NCBI GenBank assembly: GCA_963736685.1
Contig: CAVTPZ010000022.1
Location: 54,028-118,027, forward strand
Direction: 5' to 3'
Source of the DNA: DASUPK01 sp963736685
Lineage (GTDB): Bacteria > Actinomycetota > Thermoleophilia > Solirubrobacterales > 70-9
DNA: 64,000 nucleotides
Shown: positions 27,016-34,927 of the stretch, in pieces
Position numbering within the stretch: the first letter of the stretch is position 1
Layout of the letters: each line of letters starts with the position of its first letter
Position numbers and translations under genes: made by a program
The notes under the pieces: model-generated
Database searches by the model: none
What the model was told of the DNA's origin: nothing
What the model saw: only the letters and a program-made list of their open reading frames with translations

Positions 27016-28991
27016 TTGGCAGACCGCTTCTGCAGGAAGGCGGAGATGCCCTCCTTGCCGTCCTCGGAGAGGAACGCGGTCGCGAAGCCCTGCTTCTCGG
27101 CCTCGATGCCTTCGTCCAGGTCGGCCTTGTTGGACACCTGCTTGATCTGCTCGACGGCGAGCGGCGCCTGCCCGGCGAGCTTCTTCGCCCAGGCCAACGC
27201 CGTATCGAACAGCTCCTCGTCGGGGACCAGCGCGTCGGCGAGACCCCAGTGGGAGGCCTCCGGCGCGAGCAGCGCGTCGCCGGTCAGGTTCATCTCCAGG
27301 GCCTTGGAGGGCCCGACCAGCCTGGGCAGCCTCTGCGTGCCTCCGAACCCGGGGATGATCCCGAGGCTGATCTCGGGCTGGCCGAAGACGGCCGAGTCCG
27401 CGGCGATGCGGAAGTCGCAGGCCATGGAGAGCTCGCAACCGCCGCCGTAGGCGATCGCGTTGACCGCGGCGACGGTGGAGACACGATTCTGGCCGAGCTC
27501 GCGGAGCAGCGAGTGCCCGGTGTTGATCAGATCGGCGCCGCCGGCCTCATCCATCCCGGTGAACGCCTTGATGTCGGCACCGGCGGAGAAGACCACCGGC
27601 AGCGAGCTGTAGACGACCATCGCCTTGATCTCGTCGTCAGCCTTGACCTCCTCCCAGACCTTGCCGAGGTCCTGGATGACCTGCGGCGAGATCGCATTCA
27701 TCGGGGGGTTGGCGAGCCAGGCGATCGCGACATCCCCGCGCTTCTCGAGCTTGACCGTGCCCTCGGCATCGGTCTGCGGGTAGGCGTAGAAGCCCTGGCC
27801 CGTCTTCAGGCCGAGCCGCCCCTGGGCGACCAGGCGCTTCAGGATCCTGGGTGGCGCGAAGCGCTCGCCATGGGACTCCTCGTATTTCTCCATTCGCTCG
27901 AGGATCGTGTCGAGTCCCTCGAGGTCGGCCTTCCAGAAGGGTGGGAAGAGCCCGCGGCGCGGGTCGAGACCGGCGCCGGCCATCATCCCGAGGTCGATCT
28001 CGCGGACCGTGCAGATGCCCTCCTCGAGCACGCCGCAGGCCTCCTTGAAGGTCTTCAGCATCAGCAGGTCGGCGAGCTCCTCACCGTTCGGCTCGGCGTC
28101 GCCCTCGATGTTGGGCTCACCGTTCGCGTAGAAACCCTCGCCGCCCGACTTGGCGCCGAGCTTGCCGTCCGCCACCAGCTTCTGCATGCCCTTGTGCACG
28201 TAGAAGCGGTCCCCGTACGACTCGTTCAGGTACTCGGCGACGTGCAGCACCGTGTCGAGCCCGAGCATGTCGATCAGGAAGAACGGCCCCATCGGGGTCA
28301 CGTTCGCGCCCGCGATCGCCTCGTCGATCTGCTTGATCGAGAGGCCCTTCTCCTCCTGCTCGCGCCAGACCTCGCCGACGCCGGAGTTGAGGATGCGGTT
28401 GACGACGAAGCCCGGGACCTCCTTGCAGGTGATCGACTGCTTGCGGATCGCCTGGGCGAAGTTGAAGGCGGTGGCGATCGTCTCGCGCGAGGTGTCCTCG
28501 CCGCCGATGATCTCGACCAACGGCATCACCGAGGCGGGGAAGAAGAAGTGGAAGCCGACGACCTTGTCCGGGCGCAGGGTCTCGCGGCCCATCTCGGTGA
28601 TCGACAGCGAGGAGGTGTTGGAGGCGAGAATCGCGTGTCCGGGCGTGGCTTCATCGAGCTCGCGATAGACGGACTTCTTGATCTCCATGCGCTCGGGGAC
28701 GGCCTCGATCACGAAGTCGACATCGCCGAATCCGTCGTAGGCGGTGGTGCCGGTGATCCGGCCCATGACCTCGTCGAGGCGAGCGTCGGCCTGCTCCTGG
28801 GTCATCTTCTCCTTGGAGACGAGCCTGTCGAGCCCCGACTTGGTCACCTCGCGTGACTTCTCGAGGGCGTGGTCGACGAACTTCTGCTCGACGTCCTTGA
28901 CGACAACGGGAATGTCGGCGTTGGCGATTACCTGGGCGATCTCGCCGCCCATCGTGCCGCCGCCCAGCACCGCGGCCTTGAAGACGAACAT
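27000..28991 (-). CDS. Fused 3-hydroxyacyl-CoA dehydrogenase / enoyl-CoA hydratase
   Basis: Carries out the hydration and oxidation steps of beta-oxidation in the cytoplasm. The 663 residues have the dehydrogenase first: NAD-binding AAVLGGGTMGGEIAQ at residue 6, SNTSSLSITE, HFFFPASVMPLVEII, then two C-terminal dehydrogenase modules. The crotonase domain is last (about 420-663), with SAGADIKAFTG, GGGCELSMACDFRIA and ISLGIIPGFGGTQRLPRL. This order is the reverse of FadB and like Bacillus FadN and archaeal crotonyl-CoA hydratase/dehydrogenases. The ATG has GGAGGA upstream, and a dyad operator lies 20 bp before it. Confidence 0.93.
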   Translation of the reverse strand: MFVFKAAVLGGGTMGGEIAQVIANADIPVVVKDVEQKFVDHALEKSREVTKSGLDRLVSKEKMTQEQADARLDEVMGRITGTTAYDGFGDVDFVIEAVPERMEIKKSVYRELDEATPGHAILASNTSSLSITEMGRETLRPDKVVGFHFFFPASVMPLVEIIGGEDTSRETIATAFNFAQAIRKQSITCKEVPGFVVNRILNSGVGEVWREQEEKGLSIKQIDEAIAGANVTPMGPFFLIDMLGLDTVLHVAEYLNESYGDRFYVHKGMQKLVADGKLGAKSGGEGFYANGEPNIEGDAEPNGEELADLLMLKTFKEACGVLEEGICTVREIDLGMMAGAGLDPRRGLFPPFWKADLEGLDTILERMEKYEESHGERFAPPRILKRLVAQGRLGLKTGQGFYAYPQTDAEGTVKLEKRGDVAIAWLANPPMNAISPQVIQDLGKVWEEVKADDEIKAMVVYSSLPVVFSAGADIKAFTGMDEAGGADLINTGHSLLRELGQNRVSTVAAVNAIAYGGGCELSMACDFRIAADSAVFGQPEISLGIIPGFGGTQRLPRLVGPSKALEMNLTGDALLAPEASHWGLADALVPDEELFDTALAWAKKLAGQAPLAVEQIKQVSNKADLDEGIEAEKQGFATAFLSEDGKEGISAFLQKRSAKWQGK

Positions 28992-29010
28992 GTGAGAGGA
29001 GTCCTCCTGG

Positions 29011-29026
29011 TTGATTGGCCAGTCAA
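29011..29026. promoter_or_regulatory. Operator-like dyad at the beta-oxidation promoter (site 1)
   Basis: TTGATTGGCCAGTCAA, a 16-bp near-perfect palindrome, 20 bp upstream of the fused dehydrogenase/hydratase gene. A TATTAG -10-like hexamer (29029-29034 on the minus strand) lies just upstream, so the dyad would cover the transcription start. A matching site precedes the acyl-CoA dehydrogenase gene. Confidence 0.6.
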
Positions 29027-29045
29027 GGCTAATAGGCTCGGGTGC

Positions 29046-29531
29046 ATGCCGCGCCCACCCCACGAGGAGATCCGCGTACGGCGAGCCACGCCGGGCGATG
29101 CCGCGGCGGTCGCCAGGCTCCTGGACGACTTCCAGGCGGAGTACGACGAGCCGAGCCCGGGCACCGAACAGCTCGAGGAGCGCTACGCGGACCTGATCCG
29201 CAACCGCGAGATGACCGTTCTGCTGGTCGGAGACCGACCCGACGGCTTCGCCCAGCTGCGCTACCGGCCCTGGGTGTACTCGGCGGGGCCGAACGCTCAC
29301 TCCTATCTGGAGGAGCTCTACGTCGTGCCGAAGCAGCGGGGCCAGGGTCTCGGCAGGGCGCTGCTCGAGGCCGCCATGGACGCGGCCCGCGACGAGGGCG
29401 CGACCTTCATGGAGCTCGGCACGAGCGAGGCCGACACGGCCGCCCGCCGCCTGTATCAGAGCGCGGGCTTCACGAACCGCGAGGGGCGCCCGGATGGGCC
29501 GACGATGCTCTTCTATGAGCGCGAGCTCTAG
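29046..29531 (+). CDS. GNAT family N-acetyltransferase
   Basis: A 161-residue acetyltransferase. It shows the N-terminal IRVRRATPGDAAAVARLLDDF, the central YLEELYVVPKQRGQGLGRALLEAA with the acetyl-CoA pyrophosphate loop QRGQGLG, and TAARRLYQSAGFTNREG near the end. The ATG at 29046 lies 54 bp from the divergent beta-oxidation gene, with the dyad operator in between, so it might share that regulation. Its acceptor substrate is unknown. Confidence 0.87.
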   Translation: MPRPPHEEIRVRRATPGDAAAVARLLDDFQAEYDEPSPGTEQLEERYADLIRNREMTVLLVGDRPDGFAQLRYRPWVYSAGPNAHSYLEELYVVPKQRGQGLGRALLEAAMDAARDEGATFMELGTSEADTAARRLYQSAGFTNREGRPDGPTMLFYEREL

Positions 29532-29533
29532 GG

Positions 29534-30331
29534 GTGGCGCTGGCGATCGAGGAGCACGGCTCCGGTGATCCGCTCGTCCTGATCCACGGCCTGGGCACCG
29601 ACCGCGGAGTGTGGGCCGAGGCCACGGTCCACCTCGGTCAGACGCATCGCGTGCTCGCACTCGACGTCCCGGGATTCGGCGATTCGGCGCCCGCCGGCGC
29701 AGGATTCGATTTCGGCGAGGTCGCGCACGCGATCTCAGGAGCGCTCGATGACGCGATCGAGGGCCCCTACGATCTGCTGGGGCATTCGCTCGGCGGGGCG
29801 CTGGCACTGACCCTCGCGAGCCGCGGACCCGAGAGGGTCCGGCGGCTGATTCTCAGTGCTCCTGCGGGGTTCCGGCCTCGAGACCGGCGACTGGCGGAGG
29901 GGGTCGCGGCGGTCACGCCGGGATTGCTGCGGGCTCGCCGCGCGATCGGGGGCCACCTGCTGGAGAGCCGTCACGCCCGCCGGGCGCTGCTCTGGGGAGC
30001 GCTCCACGATGCGGGCAGGCTCTCGCCTTACCGGGCGCAGGCGATGCTCGATGCGTCCCGCGGCGCGAAGCGGCTGCGGGATGCGACGCAGGCCGCCCTC
30101 ACCGCCGATCTGACCGATCAGCTGACCAGCGTCCCCGTTCCGGTCGGGCTGATCTGGGGAAGCGAGGATCCCCTGATGCCCGTCGGAACGACCGACGCGA
30201 TTCGCGCCTGCCGGCCCGAAGCGCCGGTCGAGGTCATCCCCGGGGCGGCACACGTCGCCCAGCTCGACCAGCCGGAGCGCTTCGCCCGATCAGTCGAGCG
30301 CGTGCTGGCCCGATCGGTCACGGTTTCGTGA
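29534..30331 (+). CDS. Alpha/beta hydrolase (Ser nucleophile)
   Basis: A 265-residue hydrolase. HGLGTDRGVW is the oxyanion segment, GHSLGGALAL the nucleophile elbow with Ser, GSEDPLMP the acid region and GAAHVAQLDQPERF holds the catalytic His. This composition fits esterases and lactonases of the MhpC/PcaD type. It starts GTG two bases after the stop of the acetyltransferase, so the two are probably one transcript. Confidence 0.85.
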   Translation: MALAIEEHGSGDPLVLIHGLGTDRGVWAEATVHLGQTHRVLALDVPGFGDSAPAGAGFDFGEVAHAISGALDDAIEGPYDLLGHSLGGALALTLASRGPERVRRLILSAPAGFRPRDRRLAEGVAAVTPGLLRARRAIGGHLLESRHARRALLWGALHDAGRLSPYRAQAMLDASRGAKRLRDATQAALTADLTDQLTSVPVPVGLIWGSEDPLMPVGTTDAIRACRPEAPVEVIPGAAHVAQLDQPERFARSVERVLARSVTVS

Positions 30332-30389
30332 CATGAGCGAGCTCTACCCCGCATAGCTTTTCGCTGCGTAGCGCCGGTTTCTCGAACCC

Positions 30390-31316
30390 ATGACCGCCCC
30401 ACTGCTGACGGCCAAGGAAGCGATCCGGCTGAGCGACGGCCGCAGGCTCAGCTACTCGGCGATCGGTCCGAGCGACGGCGTTCCCATCCTCTACCTCCAT
30501 GGCGCGATCGGCTCGGCCCCGCAGAGCGATCCGGCCCTCGAGGACGCGATCACCCGCTGCCGGATCCGCTACCTGATGGTCGACCGCCCGGGGTTCGGCG
30601 GATCCGATCCTCATCCCGGCCGCCGGGTGCGCGACTTCGCCACGGATGTCTGCCAGCTCACCGACCGGCTCCACCTGTCGCGGTTCTCGGTGGTGGGTGT
30701 CTCGGCCGGGGCCCCGTACGCGCTCGCCTGCGCCGCCGCGATGCCCGACCGGGTCGCCAGCCTGGCTGCCGTCAGCACGATTCCGCCGGGCTTCTCGCCC
30801 CGGGGCTCCCACCGCACGGCCCCGCACTACCGGCTCGCCCTCATGGGCCTTCTGAGCGGGCCGCGCGCGGTCCGCTCGGTGGTCGACCCCGCGCTCACCC
30901 TGCTCCGGCGCCGGCCGGATCTGCTCAGGAAGCTGTTCGCCCTGGGGGCGTATGGAGGGGACCGCGAGGTTCTGCGCACAGCGGAGGCGAGGGAGGTCGC
31001 GGCTCGGCGCTTCCTCGCAGCGACAGCTCGCGGCTCCTGGCCGATGATCGAGGACTTCCTCGTCTGCCGCGCCGACTGGGGGTTCGAGCTGTCCGACATC
31101 CAGCCTCGCGTGCACCTCTGGCATGGGAGCCGCGACCCGGTGATACCGATCCGGCACGCGGACGCAATTCGCCGCGAGCTCGGCGACGTGTGGCCGCGCT
31201 TCATCAAGGCCGGGCATTTCCTCCTGCGCGACCGGATCGGAGACATCCTGCGCCCCCTCGCCCGGTCGCTCGATGAGCCTGCAAGCTTCGCGCAGCCGAA
31301 CCGCCTGGCGGCGTGA
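30390..31316 (+). CDS. Alpha/beta hydrolase
   Basis: A 308-residue hydrolase with LYLHGAIGSAPQSD, MVDRPGFGGSDPHPGR, nucleophile elbow VGVSAGAPYALACAAAMP, acid region WHGSRDPVIPIRHA and catalytic His in KAGHFLLRD. The GxSxG with Ala (GVSAGA) is typical of a lipase/esterase subset. It follows the previous hydrolase by 58 bp and converges on the PadR gene. Confidence 0.84.
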   Translation: MTAPLLTAKEAIRLSDGRRLSYSAIGPSDGVPILYLHGAIGSAPQSDPALEDAITRCRIRYLMVDRPGFGGSDPHPGRRVRDFATDVCQLTDRLHLSRFSVVGVSAGAPYALACAAAMPDRVASLAAVSTIPPGFSPRGSHRTAPHYRLALMGLLSGPRAVRSVVDPALTLLRRRPDLLRKLFALGAYGGDREVLRTAEAREVAARRFLAATARGSWPMIEDFLVCRADWGFELSDIQPRVHLWHGSRDPVIPIRHADAIRRELGDVWPRFIKAGHFLLRDRIGDILRPLARSLDEPASFAQPNRLAA

Positions 31317-31317
31317 C

Positions 31318-31776
31318 TCAGTTCCCGTAGATCGCGCCCTTGATCAGCGAGACCGACCTGATCACGGTGTCAAGGAACGGCTCAACCTCTGCGCGAAGCC
31401 GCTTGTACTCGCGCCTGCCCGCCGGCGTGATCGAGTAGAAGCGCCGCGTGCGGCGGTCGGGCAACTCCCAGCGCCCCTCGATGTGGCCCTGTCCCTCCAG
31501 CTCCCTCAAGAGCGGGTACATGGTGTTCGGGTTGACCGAGATCGTCCCCTCGGTGAGCTCCTCGATCGACTCAATCAGCCGGTTGCCGTAGGTCGGCTCC
31601 TGGGCCACCAGGTGGAGGACCAGCAGCGGGAAGACATCGCGGCGGCGAATGTCGCCACCGAAGGCGTCGGACGGGCGGCCGCCTCCTCGCGCCGCGCGCT
31701 CCTCCACTCCCTCCGCGCCGGCCCGTGCCGCCTGGGCCACCGCCTCGGAGATCGGCTGAGCCTGATCGTCCGCCAT
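31318..31776 (-). CDS. PadR family transcriptional regulator
   Basis: A 152-residue regulator. After an Ala-rich leader the winged helix reads DVFPLLVLHLVAQEPTYGNRLIESIEELTEGTISVNPNTMYPLLRELEGQGHIEG, a canonical PadR HTH (PxTMYPLLRxLExxG), followed by the wing RRTRRFYSITPAGRREYKRL and a short dimerisation helix. PadR proteins commonly repress neighbouring transporters, and a decayed MFS transporter fragment sits just upstream. Confidence 0.9.
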   Translation of the reverse strand: MADDQAQPISEAVAQAARAGAEGVEERAARGGGRPSDAFGGDIRRRDVFPLLVLHLVAQEPTYGNRLIESIEELTEGTISVNPNTMYPLLRELEGQGHIEGRWELPDRRTRRFYSITPAGRREYKRLRAEVEPFLDTVIRSVSLIKGAIYGN

Positions 31777-31796
31777 CGCGCCGAGTCTACGGACCT

Positions 31797-31994
31797 ACTT
31801 ACTCGTAACCAGACCCGGCCCACGGGCACCAGTCCGCACATCAGCGAGGCCGACGCGAACAGGACCACGCCGATGATGACAATCCGGCGGTGACCGAAGA
31901 TGTCGTCGAGACGGCCACCAAGCGCCACGAACGCCGTCGTGGCGAGGGCATACGCGGTGACCAGCCACTGCTCGCCGGTCTCGCTCAGATGCAT
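31797..31994 (-). pseudogene. Remnant of a DHA2-type MFS transporter
   Basis: The minus-strand translation from 31994 gives LSETGEQWLVTAYALATTAF, then VALGGRLDDIFGHRRIVIIG and VVLFASASLMCGLVP. This matches the TM2-TM3 region and the GGRLxDxFGRRR motif of EmrB/QacA-type drug exporters (about residues 35-95 of a 450-500 residue protein). The upstream TM1 and everything after TM3 are missing, and the fragment runs into unrelated codons before the PadR gene. It is best read as a degraded transporter. Confidence 0.65.
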
Positions 31995-32028
31995 CGGCGC
32001 GCCGCACCCTACCGAGGGACCGAGACGC

Positions 32029-32631
32029 CTAGAACAGCCCGGCGGCCAGGTCCACGACCTGCTTGCCCAGGAACACGATGATCAGGATTCCGGCCACACC
32101 GATCACGAAGCCGAGGATCCCGAGCAGGGGATCCTCGAGCAGCACGCCGAGACTGACAAGCACCGCACCCAGCGATGGAACCGTGTCGAGGCCGGTGAAC
32201 GGCGGCGCGAAGAACGCGGCCAGCGACAGGGCCAGCATCACCAATCCGTAGGCCACGCCGGCGAGCCTGTGGGAGAGGAGGAAGCCGAGCCGCGCATGGG
32301 AGTGGCGCTCGATCCATCGGATCCGAGGCAGGAACGACTTCGTGAACGTCTCTCTCGTCTTCTCGCCTATCTCCTTCTGCTGCCAGCGCTGCGGCAGCCA
32401 GACATGCGGCCTGCCCACGATCAACTCGAGGGCCAGGAGCATCGCGATCACCTCGAAGACGTGGGTGACCCCTCCGGTCGGGAGCGGCAGCGCCGGGAGC
32501 GCGAGCAGGAGCACGAACAGCACCGCGAAGCTCTTCTCCTGGAAGAGGTCGGTCAGGCTGCCGATCGTCTTCTGCCCGGGGCCGTCGAGCCATCGCTCGA
32601 GCCGGTCGCTGAGCCTCTCCCCTTCCGGCAT
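32029..32631 (-). CDS. exoD: ExoD family membrane protein
   Basis: A 200-residue integral membrane protein of the ExoD (exopolysaccharide synthesis) family. The N-terminal part GDRLERWLDGPG-type start, LLALPALPLPTGGVTHVFEVIAML and QLIVGRPHVWLPQRWQQKEI-like segment match the family; three or four further helices follow. The molecular role of ExoD is not established. It lies downstream of the acyl-CoA dehydrogenase gene but is separated from it by a strong terminator hairpin. Confidence 0.8.
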   Translation of the reverse strand: MPEGERLSDRLERWLDGPGQKTIGSLTDLFQEKSFAVLFVLLLALPALPLPTGGVTHVFEVIAMLLALELIVGRPHVWLPQRWQQKEIGEKTRETFTKSFLPRIRWIERHSHARLGFLLSHRLAGVAYGLVMLALSLAAFFAPPFTGLDTVPSLGAVLVSLGVLLEDPLLGILGFVIGVAGILIIVFLGKQVVDLAAGLF

Positions 32632-32653
32632 TCGCTGATTCTCCCCACAAACG

Positions 32654-32683
32654 ACGAACGCCCCGGCTTCCCGGGGCGTTCGT
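32654..32683 (-). terminator. Terminator hairpin after the acyl-CoA dehydrogenase gene
   Basis: ACGAACGCCCCGG at 32654-32666 pairs perfectly with CCGGGGCGTTCGT at 32671-32683 around the loop CTTC: 13 uninterrupted pairs, the most stable stem seen in the window. It begins 25 bp beyond the stop of the acyl-CoA dehydrogenase gene on the minus strand. No U-tract follows. Confidence 0.75.
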
Positions 32684-32707
32684 GAGGAGATGGGGCTGCG
32701 TGAACCG

Positions 32708-33946
32708 CTAAACGGTCGCGGGAGCCTGCTCCTGCTGGCTCTCGGACGAGGCGCGCTCGGCCTTCTCGCGGAGCTCCTTCGCCTCCGGAGTCTCCTCGTC
32801 GGCCTGGCGGCCCATCAGGAGCTCCTTGGCGATCACCAGGCGCTGAATCTGCGAGGTGCCCTCATACAGCTGCATGATCTTGGCGTCGCGCATCAGCTTC
32901 TCGACGGGGTACTCCTTGATGAAGCCGTACCCGCCGTAGACCTGCACGGCGTCGGTGGTGACCTCCATCGCGGAGTCCGCGGCGAACCGCTTGGCGTGCG
33001 AGGCGGCGAGGGTGTTGCGCTTGCCCTGGTCGAGCAGGACGCCGGACTGCCAGGTGAGCAGGCGGCCGGCCTCGACCTTGGTCGCCATGTCGGCGATCAT
33101 GAATGCGACCGCCTGGTGCATGGCGATCGGGACGCCGAACTGGACGCGCTCCTTCGAGTAGTCCATGGCGAATTCGAGCGCGGCGCGGGCGATGCCGACG
33201 GCCATCGCGGCGACGCCCGGACGGGTGCGGTCCAGGGTCATCATCGCGAGCTTGAAGCCGTGGTTCTCCTCGCCGAGCAGGTTGCCCTCGGGGATCTCGG
33301 TGTCACTGAAGGTGATGGTCGCGGTGTTGGAGGCGCGCTGACCGAGCTTGTCCTCCTTCTTGTCGACCGTGACCGTGTCGTCCTTGGGCACGACGAACGC
33401 CGAGATGCCGCGATGGCCGGCGTCCTTGTCGGTCTTGGCGTAGACGGTGAACCAGTCTGCGTAACCGCCGTTGGTGATGAAGCACTTCGAGCCGTTGAGA
33501 ACCCACTTGTCACCGTTCTTCACGGCTGTGGTCTTCATGCCCGAGACGTCTGAGCCGGCATCGGGCTCGGTCAGGCAGAACGAGGCCAGCTTGGGCGCCT
33601 CGGTGAGCATGCCGAGGTACTCCTTCTTGATCTCCTCGGAACCGCCCAGCGCGACGGGGGTCGCGGCGAGACCGTTGGCCATCAGCGAGGTGCCGATGCC
33701 CGAGCAGCCCCAGCCCATCTCCTCCTCGATCAAGCAGCCCGAGAGGAAGTCGAGGCCCGGACCGCCGTATTCCTCGGCGATGTGGGTGTTCATCAACCCG
33801 ACCTCCCAGGCCTTGTCGATGACATCCTGGGGCCAGGTCCCGTCCTTGTCGTAGTCCCACGCGACCTTGCGAATGTCCTTCTCGGCGAAGCTGTGCGCGA
33901 GCTCGCGGAGATCCTTCTGCTCGTCGGTGAGGGTGAGGTCAACCAC
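32708..33946 (-). CDS. Acyl-CoA dehydrogenase
   Basis: FAD enzyme for the first step of beta-oxidation. The 412 residues begin at the GTG of VVDLTLTDEQKDLRELAHSF, with AAGGAG about 9 nt upstream. Signature segments are ASFCLTEPDAGSDVSGMKTTA, YADWFTVYAKTDK, QRASNTATITF, QFGVPIAMHQAVAF, VQVYGGYGFIKEYPVEKLMRDA and QLYEGTSQIQR, which contains the catalytic Glu. A longer frame to 34237 is rejected as non-homologous. A dyad matching the site upstream of the hydratase/dehydrogenase gene lies 45 bp before the start. Confidence 0.95.
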   Translation of the reverse strand: MVDLTLTDEQKDLRELAHSFAEKDIRKVAWDYDKDGTWPQDVIDKAWEVGLMNTHIAEEYGGPGLDFLSGCLIEEEMGWGCSGIGTSLMANGLAATPVALGGSEEIKKEYLGMLTEAPKLASFCLTEPDAGSDVSGMKTTAVKNGDKWVLNGSKCFITNGGYADWFTVYAKTDKDAGHRGISAFVVPKDDTVTVDKKEDKLGQRASNTATITFSDTEIPEGNLLGEENHGFKLAMMTLDRTRPGVAAMAVGIARAALEFAMDYSKERVQFGVPIAMHQAVAFMIADMATKVEAGRLLTWQSGVLLDQGKRNTLAASHAKRFAADSAMEVTTDAVQVYGGYGFIKEYPVEKLMRDAKIMQLYEGTSQIQRLVIAKELLMGRQADEETPEAKELREKAERASSESQQEQAPATV

Positions 33947-33990
33947 GGATGACTGCTCCTTCGATGGATTTTGAAGTCTTCGGTGACTGA

Positions 33991-34006
33991 TTGACTGGTC
34001 AGTCAG
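33991..34006. promoter_or_regulatory. Operator-like dyad at the acyl-CoA dehydrogenase promoter (site 2)
   Basis: TTGACTGGTCAGTCAG, with perfect six-base arms TGACTG/CAGTCA around GT. It matches site 1 (29011-29026) at 13 of 16 positions. A TTTAAG or TACTCT -10-like hexamer on the minus strand lies a few bases upstream, so the position relative to the promoter is similar. An extra half-site TGACTG precedes it at 33984. Confidence 0.6.
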
Positions 34007-34083
34007 CCAGTTCTTAAAGAGTACCCGATGCGGTGGGTCTTCGTGCGCAGGGTGAGCCTGCGAGCGCCCTTTAAGGTTCGGAT

Positions 34084-34551
34084 ATGCCCCCGGTGGCGGA
34101 CTTCCAGATCGGCATCGTGCTGATCGTGGTGGTGGTGGTCGCGCTGCCGCTCGGCGCGATCGTCTTCGCGCGCGGAGCAGGCGGCGCGCTCGACCAGATC
34201 GGCAAGGGGCCGCTCGCCCTCGAGCAGGACTTCCCACAGAGCTCGGGGACGCCGGTCCATGCGGTCTCCGCCGAGGTGCGCGAGGAGGAGATCCGCCAGA
34301 TGATCCAGGCGCGCTCGGACCGCGGGGTGGCGAAGGGGCGCAAGGCCCTGGATGTCGACGCCGAGGTGGAGAAGCTGCTCGCTTCAGATACGCCGGGACC
34401 CGGGCTGGCCGCCGACAGGGGTCTACGGGAGGAGGTCCGCCAGCTCGTGGTGGCTCGGAACGAGCGGCGCCAGCGGCAGGGGAAGGAGCCGCTCGATGTC
34501 GAGAAGGAGATCGATCGCCAGCTCAGTGAGCTCGAGAACCTGGGTCAATAA
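34084..34551 (+). CDS. Membrane-anchored protein with a duplicated helical motif
   Basis: A 155-residue protein with one N-terminal transmembrane helix (FQIGIVLIVVVVVALPLGAIVFA) and a cytoplasmic, charged remainder. Two copies of a roughly 35-residue motif are visible: EEEIRQMIQARSDRG...KALDVDAEVEKLL and REEVRQLVVARNERR...EPLDVEKEIDRQL. The function is unknown; the repeats look like an Rxxx-helix protein-interaction module. The downstream acidic protein starts two bases after the stop, so they are probably cotranscribed. Confidence 0.72.
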   Translation: MPPVADFQIGIVLIVVVVVALPLGAIVFARGAGGALDQIGKGPLALEQDFPQSSGTPVHAVSAEVREEEIRQMIQARSDRGVAKGRKALDVDAEVEKLLASDTPGPGLAADRGLREEVRQLVVARNERRQRQGKEPLDVEKEIDRQLSELENLGQ

Positions 34552-34552
34552 G

Positions 34553-34924
34553 ATGCCGGACGTGGAAGCAAGCGACGCAGAGAAGCGGGTCGTGGAACTG
34601 GAGGAGGTCCCGGACGTCCCCGGCACCTACTTCAACCCGCAGACCGAGGTGGTGGTCGTCGTCGACGACTCGACTTCGATCGACCAGGAGGTCTTCAACA
34701 TGGAGCCCTTTGAGGGCGCCAACTGGGTGCGGATCTCCGACGAGGTCCCGGTCGACGAGGAACAGCGCGACAGGCTGCTCGAGGCCTTCCAGACGAGCTA
34801 CCACCCGGGTTCGGCCGGATCGGTGTCCGAGACCGCCCTGGAGCAGGGCGACGAGGAGCTCGACGAGGACGAGGAGGGCCAGGACCCGGGGCGCGAGGAC
34901 GCCGGGGAGCCGGAGGCGGAATAG
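34553..34924 (+). CDS. Acidic hypothetical protein
   Basis: A 123-residue, strongly acidic soluble protein. The first 80 residues look folded (RVVELEEVPDVPGTYFNPQ, VVVVVDDSTSIDQEVFNMEP, GANWVRISDEVPVDEEQRDR), and the last 40 are an Asp/Glu-rich tail. No family is recognised. It lies between the membrane-anchored protein (1-bp gap) and the peroxiredoxin (3-bp gap), so a shared operon is likely. Confidence 0.7.
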   Translation: MPDVEASDAEKRVVELEEVPDVPGTYFNPQTEVVVVVDDSTSIDQEVFNMEPFEGANWVRISDEVPVDEEQRDRLLEAFQTSYHPGSAGSVSETALEQGDEELDEDEEGQDPGREDAGEPEAE

Positions 34925-34927
34925 CTC

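Noticed and set aside
27249..28856. 535-codon plus-strand frame over the beta-oxidation fusion
   Set aside because: Antisense to a clear enzyme gene; repetitive Asp/Leu/Val composition.
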